DNA of 64,000 bases. It comes from Hydractinia symbiolongicarpus. Lineage: Eukaryota > Cnidaria > Hydrozoa > Anthoathecata > Hydractiniidae. The stretch is taken from positions 6,076,001 to 6,140,000 of the forward strand of contig NC_079887.1 of NCBI RefSeq assembly GCF_029227915.1. Direction: 5' to 3'. Below, piece after piece: positions 37,230-50,200 of the stretch (positions are counted from its first letter, which is position 1; every line of letters starts with the position of its first letter). A model generated the notes under the pieces. That model had not been told where the DNA came from. It did no database searches and worked only from the letters and a program-made list of their open reading frames with translations. Made by a program: the position numbers and the translations under genes.

Positions 37230-38670
37230 ATTTTTGAAACTGTCTCCATTTCTTCAGCGCGAAATAACGGCTAGGATTGGTCCCACAGTAAAACATGACT
37301 TATCTATATTAATTTTTAAATACAACGCTACCACAGCGCCCAGTGTAATGGCTGAGGTCCAGCAATCACGTCAAATTAAGAAGAATGTTATTCCTTGGAG
37401 TCCAATTGGCTCATTTATCACATTTATAAGGTCACAGTTTCAGAATAAGTTCAATTAAGTCCCACAATCAATTTAGTCATATCGGAAAAAAAATACTAAA
37501 TACATGTTGGTGCGAATATGTGACGCAACCGTTGTAACTCAAACGGATTGATACCGCCAAGGAGTCAATGAAATATAGTTTTTGAAACTTTCTCTATATC
37601 TTCAGCGCGCGCTAACGGCTAGGATTGGTCCCACAGTAAGAGAAGACTTGTTTATCTAATATTTTAAATGAAGCGCTACCACAGCGCCCAATGTAATCGC
37701 TAAGTTCTGGCAATCACGTCAAACTAAGAAGAATGTTATTTCTTGGAGTCCAGTTCGCTAACTTATCACATTTATAAGGTCACAGGCCAAAGTTAGTTCA
37801 ATTAAGTCCCACAGTCAATTATTTCATTGTTAAAAGCGATATAACTTAGTAATATTGGAAAAATGTCACTAAATACATGTTGGTACGAATATGTGACGCA
37901 ACCGTTGTAACTCAAACTGATTTAAACCGCTGGAAAGTCAATGAAATGTAATTTTTGAAACTGTCTCCATTTCTTCAGCGCGAAATAACGGCTATGATTG
38001 GTCCCACAGTAAAACATGACTTATCTATATTAATTTTTAAATACAACGCTACCACAGCGCCAAGTGTAATGGCTGAGGTCCAGCAATCACGTCAAATTAA
38101 GAAGAATGTTATTCCTTGGAGTCCAATTGGCTCATTTATCACATTTATAAGGTCACAGTTTCAGAATCAGTTCAATTAAGTCCCACAGTCAATTTAGTCA
38201 TATCGGAAAAAAAATACTAAATACATGTTGGTGCGAATATGTGACGCAACCGTTGTAACTCAAACGGATTGATACCGCCAAGGAGTCAATGAAATATAGT
38301 TTTTGAAACTTTCTCTATATCTTCAGCGCGCGCTAACGGCTAGGATTGGTCCCACAGTAAGAGAAGACTTGTTTATCTAATATTTTAAATGAAGCGCTAC
38401 CACAGCGCCCAATGTAATCGCTAAGTTCTGGCAATCACGTCAAACTAAGAAGAATGTTATTTCTTGGAGTCCAGTTCGCTAACTTATCACATTTATAAGG
38501 TCACAGGCCAAAGTTAATTCAATTAAGTCCCACAGTCAATTATTTCATTGTTAAAAGCGATATAACTTAGTAATATTGGAAAAATGTCACTAAATACATG
38601 TTGGTACGAATATGTGACGCAACCGTTGTAACTCAAACTGATTTAAACCGCTGGAAAGTCAATGAAATGT
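37230..38670 (+). repeat. Two-monomer repeat, two copies of 721 bp
   Basis: Bases 37,230-~37,950 and ~37,951-38,670 are near-identical. Each starts with the TGTCTCCATTTC monomer, carries the region-C deletion (37,472 and 38,193), and then switches at the GGTCCCACAGTAAGAGAAG join to a region-D monomer. Each pair is therefore a fusion of the two subtypes that was then duplicated. The length is 24 bp short of two monomers because of the deletion. Confidence 0.88.
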
Positions 38671-38889
38671 AGTTTTTGAAACTGTCGTTATTTCTTCAGC
38701 GCTCGATAACGACTAGGATTGGTCCTACAGAAAAAAATGAGGTATTTATCCAAATTTTTAAATGAAGCGCTACCATAGCGAACAATGTAATGCTAAGTTC
38801 CGGTAATCACGTCAAATAAAGAAGAATGTTATTTCTTGGAGTACAATTGTCTCATTTATCACATTTATCAGGTCACAGTTCAAAGTCAG
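38671..38889 (+). repeat. Region-D monomer preceding the trimer repeat
   Basis: Carries GCTCGATAACGACTAGG, ACAGAAAAAAATGAGG, ACCATAGCGAACAATG and GAGTACAATTGTC, and matches 34,271-34,489 closely. One base appears to be missing in GTAATGCTAAG near 38,790, where the copy reads GTAATCGCTAAG. Confidence 0.75.
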
Positions 38890-41110
38890 TTCAATTAAGT
38901 CCCACAGTCAATCGTTTTACTGTTGAAAGCGATGCAACCTAGTAATATCAGAAAAACATCGCTAAATGCATGTTGGTACGAATATGTGACACAACCGTTG
39001 TTGCTCAAACGGACTGACACCGTTAGAAAGTCAGTGATATGTAGTTTTTGAAACTTTCGCCCTTTCTTCAGCACACGATAACGGCTAGGATTGGTCCCAC
39101 AGTATATAATGACATATTTATCTAAATTTTAAATAGAAGAGCTACCACAGCGCCCAGTGTAATCGCTGAGTTCCGGCAATCATGTCAAATTAAGAAGAAT
39201 GTTACTTCTTGGAGTCCAATTGTCTTATTTATCACATTTATCAGGACACAGTCCAAAATCATTTCAATTAAGTCCCACAGTCAAACGTTTCACTGCTTAA
39301 AACTGTGCAACCAATTATATCCGAATACTATCGCTAAGTACATGTTGGTACGAATATGTGACGCAACCGTTGTAACTCAAACGGATTTAAACCGCTAGAA
39401 AGTCAATGAAATGTAATCTTTGAAACTGTTCCTATTTATTTAGCGCGTGCTAACGGCCAGGATTGGTCCCACGGTAAGAAAAGACTTATTTATCTAAATT
39501 TTTAAGTAAAGCGCTACCACAGAGCTTAATGTAATTGCTGAATTCCAGCAATCATGTCAAATTAAGAAGAATGTTATTCCTTGGAGACCAATTGGCTCAT
39601 TTATCACATTTATAAGGTCACAGTCCAAAATCAGTTTAACTAAGTCCCAGAGTCAATCGTCTCACTGTTAAAAGCGATGCTACCTAGTAACAACAGAAAA
39701 ATATCGCTAAATACATGTTGGTACGATATGCGACCCAACCGTTGCAACTCAAACGGACTGACACTGTCAGAAACACAGTGAGATGTAATTTTTGAAACTG
39801 TCGCTCTTTTCTTAGTACGCGATAACGGCTAGGATTGGTCCCAGAGTAAAAAATGGCTTATTTATCTAAATTTTTAAATGAAGCGCTTCCACAGCGCCCA
39901 GTGTATTCGCTGAGTTTCAACAATCATGTCAAAGTGAGAAGAATGTTATTTCTTGGAGTCCAGTTGACTCACTTATCACATTTATAAGGTCACAGGCCAA
40001 AGTTAGTTCAATTAAGTCCCACAGTCAATCGTTTCACTGTTAAAAGCGATGCAACCTAGTAATATCAGAAAAACATCGCTAAATGCATGTTGGTACGAAT
40101 ATGTGACACAACCGTTGTAACTCACACGGACTGACACCGTTAGAAAGTCAGTGATATTTAGTTTTTGAAACTTTCTCCCTTTCTTCATCACACGATAACG
40201 GCTAGGATAGGTCCCACAGTATATAATGACATATTTATCTAAATTTTAAATGAAGAGCTACCACAGCGCCCAGTGTAATCGCTGAGTTCCGGCAATCATG
40301 TCAAATTAAGAAGAATGTTACTTATTGGAGTCCAATTGTCTTATTTATCACATTTATCAGGTCACAGTCCAAAATCAGTTCAATTAAGTCCCACAGTCAA
40401 ACGTTTTACTGCTTAAAGCGGTGCAACCAATTATATCCGAATACTATCGCTAAGTACATGTTGGTACGAATATGTGACGCAACCGTTGTAACTCAAACGG
40501 ATTTAAACCGCTAGAAAGTCAATGAAATGTAATCTTGGAAACTGTTCCTATTTATTCAGCGCGTGCTAACGGCCAGGATTGGTCCCACGGTAAGAAAAGA
40601 CTTATTTATCTAAATTTTTAAGTAAAGCGCTACCACAGAGCTTATGTAATCGCTGAATTCCAGCAATCATGTCAAATTAAGAAGAACGTTATTCCTTGGA
40701 GACCAATTGGCTTATTTATCAGATTTATAAGGTCACAGTCCAAAATCAGTTCAACTAAGTCCCACAGTCAATCGTTTCACTGTTAAAAGCGATGCAACCT
40801 AGTAATATGGAAAAAATATCGCTAAATACATGTTGGTACGATATGCGACCCAACCGTTGTAACTCAAACGAACTGACACTGTCAGAAAGTCAGTGAGATG
40901 TAATTTTTGAAACTGTCGCTCTTTTCTCAGCACGCGATAACGGCTAGGATTCGTCCCAGAGTAAAAAATGGCTTATTTATCTAAATTTTTAAATGAATCG
41001 CTTCCACAGCGCCCAGTGTATTCGCTGAGTTTCAACAATCATGTCAAAGTAAGAAGAATGTTATTTCTTGGAGTCCAGTTGGCTCACTTATCACATTTAT
41101 AAGGTCACAG
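38890..41110 (+). repeat. Three-monomer repeat, two copies of 1118 bp
   Basis: Bases 38,890-40,007 and 40,008-~41,110 match at 1118 bp. Shared variants: GAAAAACATCGCTAAATGC, TTTCTTCAGCACACG-like end, CAGTATATAATGACAT, AACCAATTATATCCG, GTACGATATGCGACCC, TTCTCAGCACGCGATAACGG-like end. They are moderately diverged (e.g. CTTCATCACACG near 40,185, ATGGAAAAAATATCGC near 40,807), so older than the region-A pair. The match stops where CAATTATTTCATTG appears. Confidence 0.8.
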
Positions 41111-44100
41111 GCCAAAGTTAGTTCAATTAAGTCCCACAGGCAATTATTTCATTGTTAAAAGCGATATAACTTAGCAATATTGGAAAAATGTCACTAAATA
41201 CATGTCGGTACGAATATGTGACGCAACCGTTATAACTCAAACGGATTTAAACCGCTAGAAAGTCAATGAAATGTAATCTTTGAAACTATTCCTATTTATT
41301 CAGCGCGTGCTGACGGCCAGGATTAGTCCCACAGTAAGAAAAGACTTATTTATCTAAATTTTTAAATAAAGCGCTACCACAGCGCCTAATGTAATCGCTG
41401 AATGCCAGCAATTATGTCAGATTAAGAAGAATGTTATTCCTTGGAGAGCAATTGGCTCATTTATCACATTTATAAGGTCAAAGTCTAAATTCAGGTCAAT
41501 TACGTCCCACAGTCAAACGTTTCACTGTTAAAAGCGATGCAACCTAGTAATATCCGAATACTATCGCTAAATAAATGTGGGGACGAATATGTGACGCAAC
41601 TGTTGGAACTCAAACAGATTGATATCGCTAGAAACTTAATGAAATGTAGTTTTTGAAATTGTCGCTTGTTCTTCAGCGCGCAATAACGGCTACGATTGGT
41701 CCCACAGTAAAAAATGACTTATTTATTTAAATTTTTCAAGGAAGCGTTACCACAGCGCACAGTGTAATCGCTGAGTTCCGGCAATCATGTCAAATTAAGA
41801 AGAATGTTACTTCTTGGAGTCCAATTGTCTTATTTATCACATTTATCAGGACACAGTCCAAAATCATTTCAATTAAGTCCCACAGTCAAACGTTTCACTG
41901 CTTAAAGCTGTGCAACCAATTATATCCGAATACTATCGCTAAGTACATGTTGGTACGAATATGTGACGCAACCGTTGTAACTCAAACGGATTTAAACCGC
42001 TAGAAAGTCAATGAAATGTAATCTTTGAAACTGTTCCTATTTATTCAGCGCGTGCTAACGGCCAGGATTGGTCCCACGGTAAGAAAAGACTTATTTATCT
42101 AAATTTTTAAGTAAAGCGCTACCACAGAGCTTAATGTAATTGCTGAATTCCAGCAATCATGTCAAATTAAGAAGAATGTTATTCCTTGGAGACCAATTGG
42201 CTCATTTATCACATTTATAAGGTCACAGTCCAAAATCAGTTCAACTAAGTCCCAGAGTCAATCGTCGCACTGTTAAAAGCGATGCAACCAATTATATCCG
42301 AATACTATCGCTAAGTACATGTTGGTACGAATATGTGACGCAACCGTTGTAACTCAAACGGATTTAAACCGCTTGAAAGTCAATGAAATGTAATCTTTGA
42401 AACTGTTCCTATTTATTCAGCGCGTGCTAACGGCCAGGATTGGTCCCACATTAAGAAAAGACTTATTTATCTAAATTTTTAAATAAGGCGCTACCACAGA
42501 GCCTAATGTAATCGCTGAATTCCAGCAATCATGTCAAATTAAGAAGAACGTTATTCCTTGGAGACCAATTGGCTTATTTATCAGATTTATAAGGTCACAG
42601 TCCAAAATCAGTTCAACTAAGTCCCAGAGTCAATCGTCTCACTGTTAAAAGCGATGCTACCTAGTAACAACAGAAAAATATCGCTAAATACATGTTGGTA
42701 CGATATGCGACCCAACCGTTGTAACTCAAACGGACTGACACTGTCAGAAAGTCAGTGAGATGTAATTTTTGAAACTGTCGCTCTTTTCTTAGTACGCGAT
42801 AACGGCTAGGATTGGTCCCAGAGTAAAAAATGGCTTATTTATCTAAATTTTTAAATGAAGCGCTTCCACAGCGCCCAGTGTATTCGCTGAGTTTCAGCAA
42901 TCATGTCAAAGTAAGAAGAACGTTATTTCTTGGAGTCCAGTTGGCTCACTTATCACATTTATAAGGTCACAGGCCAAAGTTAGTTCAATTAAGTCCCACA
43001 GTCAATCGTTTCACTGTTGAAAGCGATGCAACCTAGTAATATCAGAAAAACATCGCTAAATGCATGTTGGTACGAATATGTGACACAACCGTTGTTGCTC
43101 AAACGGACTGACACCGTTAGAAAGTCAGTGAGATGTAATTTTTGAAACTTTCGCCCTTTCTTCAGCACACGATAACGGCTAGGATAGGTCCCACAGTATA
43201 TAATGACATATTTATCTAAATTTTAAATGAAGAGCTACCACAGCGCTCAGTGTAATCGCTGAGTTCCGGCAATCATGTCAAATTAAGAAGAATGTTACTT
43301 CTTGGAGTCCAATTGTCTTATTTATCACATTTATAAGGTCAAAGTCTAAATTCAGGTCAATTAAGTCCCACAGTCAAACGTTTCACTGTTAAAAGCGATG
43401 CAACCTAGTAATATCCGAATACTATCGCTAAATACATGTGGGGACGAATATGTGACGCAACTGTTGGAACTCAAACAGATTGATATCGCTAGAAACTTAA
43501 TGAAATGTAGTTTTTGAAATTGTCGCTATTTCTTCAACGCGCAATAACGGCTACGATTGGTCCCACAGTAAAAAATGACTTATTTATTTAAATTTTTAAA
43601 TAAAGCGCTCCCACAGCGCCTAATGTAATCGCTGAATGCCAGCAATTATGTCAGATTAAGAGGAATGTTATTCCTTGGAGAGCAATTGGCTCATTTATCA
43701 CATTTATAAGGTCACAGTCCAAAATCAGTTCAACTAAGTCCCAGAGTCAATCGTTGCACTGTTAAAAGCGATGCAACCTAGTAATATGAGAAAAATATCG
43801 CTAAATACATGTTGGTATGAATATGTCACGAAACCGTTGTATGAGAAGCGGGTGATAGCGCTAGAAAGTCAATGAAATGTAGTTTTTGAAACTGTCTTTA
43901 TTTCTTCAGCGCTCGCTAACGGCTATGATTGGTCCCACAGTAAAAAATGATTTATTTATCTAAATTTTTAAATGAAACGGTACCATGGCGACCAATGTAA
44001 TCGCTAAGTTCCGGCAATCACGTCACATTAAGAAGAATGTTATTTCTTGGAGTCCAATTGTCTCATTTATCACATTTATCAGGTCACAGTCCAAAATCAG

Positions 44101-44500
44101 TTCAACTAAGTCCCACAGTCAATAGTTTCACTGTTGAAAGCGATGTAACCTAGTCATATCAAAAGAACATCGCTAAATACATGTTAGTACGAATATGTGA
44201 CACAACGGTTGTAACTCAAACGGACTGACACCGTTAGAAAGTCAGTGAGATGTAGTTTTTGAAACTGTCGCCCTTTCTTCAGCACGCGATAACGGCTAGG
44301 ATAGATCCCACTGTAAAAAATGACTTATTTATCTAAATTTTTAAATGAAGAGCTCCAACAGCGACCCGTGTAATCGCTGAGTTCTGGCATTCATGTCAAA
44401 TTAAGAAGAATGTTACTTCTTGGAGTCCAATTGTCTTATTTATCACATTTATCAGGTCACAGTCCAAAATCAGTGCAATTAAGTCCCACAGTCAAACGGT
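41111..44500 (+). repeat. Region-D monomers in shuffled order
   Basis: Parts of the preceding trimer recur at other spacings. Bases ~41,760-42,250 match 39,158-39,648 (offset ~2602). Bases 41,470-41,730 match 43,331-43,590 (offset ~1861, five monomers; AGTCTAAATTCAGGTC, CATGTGGGGACG, GTTGGAACTCAAACAG). Bases ~43,000-43,320 match 40,018-40,338. Near 43,840-43,858 the CCGTT/AACGG block is replaced by CCGTTGTATGAGAAGCGGG, a short divergent patch. Confidence 0.78.
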
Positions 44501-45660
44501 TCATTGTTAAAAGCAGTACAACTTGGTAATATCGGATCAAAATCACTAAATACATGATGGTACGCATATGTGACGGAACCGTTGTAACTCAAACGGATTG
44601 ATACTGCCAAGAAGTCGATGAAATGTAGTTTTTGAGAATGTCTCTATTACTTCAGCGCGTGCCGACGGCCAGGATTGGTCCCACAGAAAAAAAAGACTTA
44701 TTTATCTAAATTTTTATATAAAGCGCTGCCACAGAGCCTAGTGTACTTGCTGAATTCCAGCAATCATGTCGAATTAAGAAGAATGTTATTCCTTGGAGTC
44801 CAATTGGCTCATTTATCACATTGATAAGGTCACAGTCAAGAATCACTTCAATTAAGTCCCACAGTCAATCGTTTCACTGTTAAAAGCGATACAACCTAGT
44901 AATATCCCAATACTATCGCTAAATACAAGTTGGTACGAATATGTGACGCAACCTTTGTAACTCAAACGGATTTAAACCGCTAAAAAATCAATGAATTGTA
45001 GTCTTTGAAACTGTCGCTATTTCTTCAGAGCGCGATAACGGCTAGGATTGATCCCACAGTAAAAAATGACTTATTTATTTAAAATTTTAAATGAAGCGCT
45101 ACCACAGCGGCCAGTGTATTCGCTGAGTTCCGACAATCAGGTCTAATTCAGAAGAATGTTATTTCTTGGAGTCCTTTTGGCTCAATTATCACATTTATAA
45201 GGTCACAGTCCAAAGTTAGTTCAATTAAGTTCCACAGTCAATCGTTTCACTGTTAAAAGCGATATAGCTTAGTAATATCGGAAAGATATCGCTAAACAGA
45301 TGTTGGTACGAACATGTGACGCAGCCGTTGTAACTCAAACGGATTGACACCACCAAGAAGTCCATGGCATGTAGTTTTTGAAACTGTCGCTATTTCTTCA
45401 GAGCGCGATAACGGCTAGGATTGATCCCACAGTAAAAAATGACTTATTTATTTAAAATTTTAAATGAAGCGCTACCACAGCGCCCAGTGTACTTGCTGAA
45501 TTCCAGCAATCGAGTCGAATTAAGAAGAATGCTATTCCGTGGAGTCCCATTGGCTTATTTTCCAATTTATAAGGTCACATTCCAAAATCAGTTCAAATAA
45601 GTCCCACAGTCAATCGTTTCACTGTTAAACGCGATCCAATCTGGAAATATCGAAAAAATA

Positions 45661-45720
45661 TCGCTAAATACATGTTGGTACGAATATGTGACGAATATGT
45701 GAAACGTCAATGAAATGTAG
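45661..45720 (+). repeat. Rearranged monomer: small duplication plus deletion
   Basis: CGAATATGTGA occurs twice in a row, 10 bp apart (about 45,681-45,702). The sequence then passes directly to AACGTCAATGAAATG. The CCGTT/AACGG inverted repeat and its flank, roughly 40-50 bp, are missing. The palindrome block itself is intact. Confidence 0.8.
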
Positions 45721-45894
45721 TCTTTGAAACTGTTCCTATTTATTAAGCGCGTGCTAACGGCCAGGATTGGTCCCACAGTAAGAAAAGACTAATTTATCTA
45801 AATTCTTAAATAAAGCGCTACCACAGAGCCTAATGTAATAGCTGAATTCCAGCAATCATGTCAAATTAAGAAGAATGTTATTCCTTGGAGATCA

Positions 45895-45950
45895 ATTGGC
45901 TCATTTATCATTTATTTGGCTCAGTTATTCTTTGAAGACCAATTGTCTCA
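45895..45950 (+). repeat. Rearranged monomer: partial internal duplication
   Basis: After ATCAATTGGCTCATTTATCA comes TTTATTTGGCTCAGTTATTC and then GAAGACCAATTGTCTCATTT. The GGCTCATTTATC segment is thus present in three imperfect versions within ~60 bp, adding about 45 bp. It is likely slippage or unequal exchange between short similar segments. Confidence 0.75.
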
Positions 45951-46979
45951 TTTATCACATTTATAAGGTCACAGTCAAGAATCAGTTCAATTAATTACCA
46001 CAGTCAATCGTTTCACTGTTAAAAGCAATACAACTTAGTAATATCGGAAGAAAATCACTAAATACATGTTGGTACGAATATGTAACGCAACCGTTGTAAC
46101 TCAAACGGATTTAAACCACTAGAAAGTCAATGAAATGTAGTCTTTGAAACTGTTTCTATTTATTCAGCGCGTGCTAACGGCTAGGATTGGTCCCACAGTA
46201 AGAAAAGACTTATTTATCTAAATTCTTAAATAAAGCGCTACCACAGAGCCTATTGTAATCGCTGAATTCCAGCAATCATGTCAAATTAAGAAAAATGTTA
46301 TTCCTTAGAGACCAATTGTCTCATTTTTCACATTTATAAGGTCACAGTCCAGAATCAGTTCAATTAATTCCCACAGTCAATCGTTTCACTGTTAAAAGCA
46401 ATACAACTTAGTAATATCGGAAGAAAATCACTAAATACATGTTGGTACGAATATGTGACGCAACCGTTGTAACTCAAACGGATTGACACCGTTAGAAAGT
46501 CAATGAAATGTAGTTTTTGAAGCTGTCTCTATTTCTTCAGCGCGCGATAACGGTTAGGATTGCTCCCACAGTAAAAAATGACTTATTTTTCTTAATTTTT
46601 AGATAAAGCGGTACCACAGCGCCCAGTGTAATCGCTGAGTTCCAGCAATCATGTCAAATTAAGAAGAATATTCTTTCTTGTAGTCAAACTGGCTCATTTA
46701 TCAAATTTATAAGGTCAAAGTCCAAAATTAGTTCAATTAAGTCCCACAGTTAAACGTTTCACTGTTAAAAGTGATGCAACCTAGTAATACCCGATTACTA
46801 TCGCCAAATACATCTGGAGACGAATATGTGACGCAACTGTTGTAACTGAAACGGACTGATTCCGTTTAAAGGTCAATAAAATGTAGTTTTTGAAACTGTC
46901 GCTATTTCTTCAGCGCGCGATAACGGCTAGGATTGGTTCCACAGAAAAGAATGACTTATTTATCTTAATTTTTTAATAA

Positions 46980-47253
46980 AGCGCTACCGCAGCGCCAATG
47001 TAATCGCTAAGTTCCGACAATCAGGTCTAAGTAAGAAGAATGTTATTTCTTGGAGTCCAGTTGGCTCACTTATCACATTTATAAGGTCACAGTCGCTACC
47101 ACAGCGCCCAGTGGAATCACTGAGTTGCAGCAATCATGTCAAATTTGGAAGAATAATATTTCTTGTAGTCAAACTGGATCATTTATCACATTTATAAGGA
47201 GAAAGTCCAAGATCAGGTTAATTAAGTCCCACAGTCAAACCTTTCACTGTTAA
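46980..47253 (+). repeat. Fused monomers with an extra ~114-bp fragment
   Basis: ATAAGGTCACAGTC at ~47,080-47,094 runs directly into GCTACCACAGCGCC, a position about 260 bp further along the normal monomer. The distance between register marks is 486 bp (46,810 to 47,296), one monomer plus ~114 bp. It is a deletion across two monomers, leaving a fragment. A 67-codon frame crossing the join is accidental. Confidence 0.85.
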
Positions 47254-50200
47254 AAGCGATGCAACCTAGTAATACCCGAATACTATCGCTAAACACATGT
47301 TGGTACGAATATGTGACGCAACTGTTGTAACTCAAACGGACTTAAAACACTAGAAAGTCAATAAAAGGTAGTCTTTGAAACTGTTCCTATTTATTCAGCG
47401 CGTGCTAACGGCTAGGATTGGTTCCACAGTAAGAAAAGACTTATTTATCTAAATTCTTAAATAAAGCGCTACAACAGAGCCTATTGTAATCGCTGAATTC
47501 CAGCAATCATGTCAAATTAAGAAAAATGTTATTCCTTAGGGACCAATTGGCTCATTTTTCACATTTATAAGGCCACAGTCCAGAATCAGTTCAATTAATT
47601 CCCACAGTCAATTGTTTTACTGTTAAAAGCAATACAACTTAGTAATATCGGAAGAAAATCACTAAATACATGTTGGTACGAATATGTGACGCAACCGTTG
47701 TAACTCAAACGGATTGACACCGTTAGAAAGTCAATGAAATGTAGTTTTAGAAGCTGTCTCTATTTCTTCAGCGCGCGATAACGGTTAGGATTGCTCCCAC
47801 AGTAAAAAATGACTTATTTATCTTAATTTTTAGATAAAGCGGTACCACAGCGCCCAGTGTAATCGCTGAGTTCCAGCAATCATGTCAAATTAAGAAGAAT
47901 GTTATTTCTTGTAGTCATACTGGCTCATTTATCAAATTTATAAGGTCAAAGTCCAAAATCAGTTCAACTAAGTCCCACAGTCAAACGTTTCACTGTTAAA
48001 AGTGATGCAACCTAGTAATATCCGAATATTATCGCTAAATACATGTGGGGACGAATATGTGACGCAACTGTTGTAAGTCAAACGGATTGACACCGTTAGA
48101 AAGTCAATGAAATGTAGTTTTAAAGCTGTCTCTATTTCTTCAACGCGAACTAACGGGTAGGATTCGTCGAACAGTAAAAAATGACTTATTTATCTTATTT
48201 TTTTATTAAAGCGCTACCACAGCGCCCAGTGTAATCGCTGAGTTCCAGCAATCATGTTAAATTATGAAGAATGTTATTTCTTGTAGTCAAACTGGCTCAT
48301 TTATCACATTTATAAGGACAAAGTCCAAAATCAGTTCAATTAGGTCCCACAGTCAAATGTTTCACTGTTAAAAGCAATGCAACCTAGTAATATCCGAATA
48401 CTATCGCTAAATACAAGTTGGTACGAATATGTGACGCAACCGTTGTAACTCAAACGGATTTAAACCGCTAAAAAATCAATGAATTGTAGTCTTTGAAACT
48501 GTTCCTATTTATTCAGCGCTTGCTAACGGCTAGGATTGGTTCCACAGTAAAGAATGACTTATTTATCTTAATTTTTTAATAAAGCGCTACCACAGTGCCC
48601 AGTGTAATTCGTGAGTTCCAGCAATCATGGTAAATTATGAAGAATGTTATTCTTTGGAGACCAATTGTCTCATTTATCACATTTATATGGTCACAGTCAA
48701 GAATCAGTTCAATTAATTCCCCCAGTCAATAGTTTCACTGTTAAAAGCAATACAACTTAGTAATATCGGAAGAAAATCACTAAATACATGTTGGTACGAA
48801 TATGTGACGCAACCGTTGTAACTCAAACGGATTGACACCGTTAGAAAGTCAATGAAATGTATTTTTGAAGCTGCCTCTATTTCTTCAACGCGAACTAACG
48901 GGTAGGATTCGTCGCACAGTAAAAAATGACTTATTTATATTAATTTTTTATCAAAGCGCTACCACAGCGCCCAGTGTAATCGCTGAATACCAGCAATCAT
49001 GTCAAATTAAGAAAAATGTTATTCCTTGTGGACCAATTGGCTCATTTTTCACATTTATAAGGTCACAGTCCAAAATCAGTTCAATTAATTCCCAAAGTCA
49101 ATCGTTTCACTGTTAAAAGCAATACAACTTAGTAATATCGGAAGAAAATCACTAAATACATGTTGGTACGAATATGTGACGCAACCGTTGTAACTCAAAC
49201 GGATTGACACCGTTAGAAAGGCAATGAAATGTAGTTTTTGAAGCTTTCTCTATTTCTTCAGCGCGGGATAACGGTTAGGATTGCTCCAACAGTAAAAAAT
49301 GACTTATTTATCTTAATTTTTAGATAAAGCGGTACCACAGCGCCCAGTGTAATCGCTGAGTTTCAGCAATCATGTCAAATTAAGAAGAATGTTATTTCTT
49401 GTAGTCAAACTGTCTCATTTATCAAATTTATAAGGTCAAAGTCCAAAATCAGTTCAATTAAGTCCCACAGTTAAAAGTTTCACTGTTAAAAGTGATGCAA
49501 CCAAGTAATATGCGATTACTATCGCTAAATACATGTGGGGACGAATATGTGACGCAACTGTAGTAACTGAAACGGACTGATTCCGTTAAAAGGTCAATGA
49601 AATGTAATTTTTGAAACTGGCGCTACTTCTTCAGCGCGCAATAGCGGCTAGGATTGGTTCCACAGTAAAGAATGACTTATTTATCTTAATTTTTTAATAA
49701 AGCGCTACCACAGCGCCCAGTGTAATCGCTAAGTTCCGACAATCAGGTCTAATTAAGAAGAATGTTATTTCTTGGAGTCCAGTTGGCTCACTTATCACAT
49801 TTATAAGGCCACAGACCAAAATTAATTCAATTAAGTTCCACAGTCAATCGTTTCACTGTTAAAAGCGATATAGCTTAGTAATATCGGAAAGATATCGCTA
49901 AACAGATGTTGGTACGAACATGTGACGCAGCCGTTGTAACGCAAACGGATTGACACCACCAAGAAGTCAATGGAATGTAGTTTTTGAAACTGTCTCTAAT
50001 TCTTCAGCGCGAACTAACGGCTAGGATTGGTCCCACAGTAAAAAATGACTTATTTATCTTAATTTTTTAATAAAGCGCTACCACAGCGCCCAATGTAATC
50101 ACTGAGTTGCAGCAATCATGTCAAATTATGAAGAATAATATTTCTTGTAGTCAAACTGGATCATTTATCACATTTATAAGGACAAAGTCCAAGATCAGTT

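Noticed and set aside
39095-39125. TATA-like promoter (CAGTATATAATGACAT) in region D
   Set aside because: It is a point variant of CAGTAAAAAATGACTT present in a few monomers only, with no other promoter element or gene downstream.
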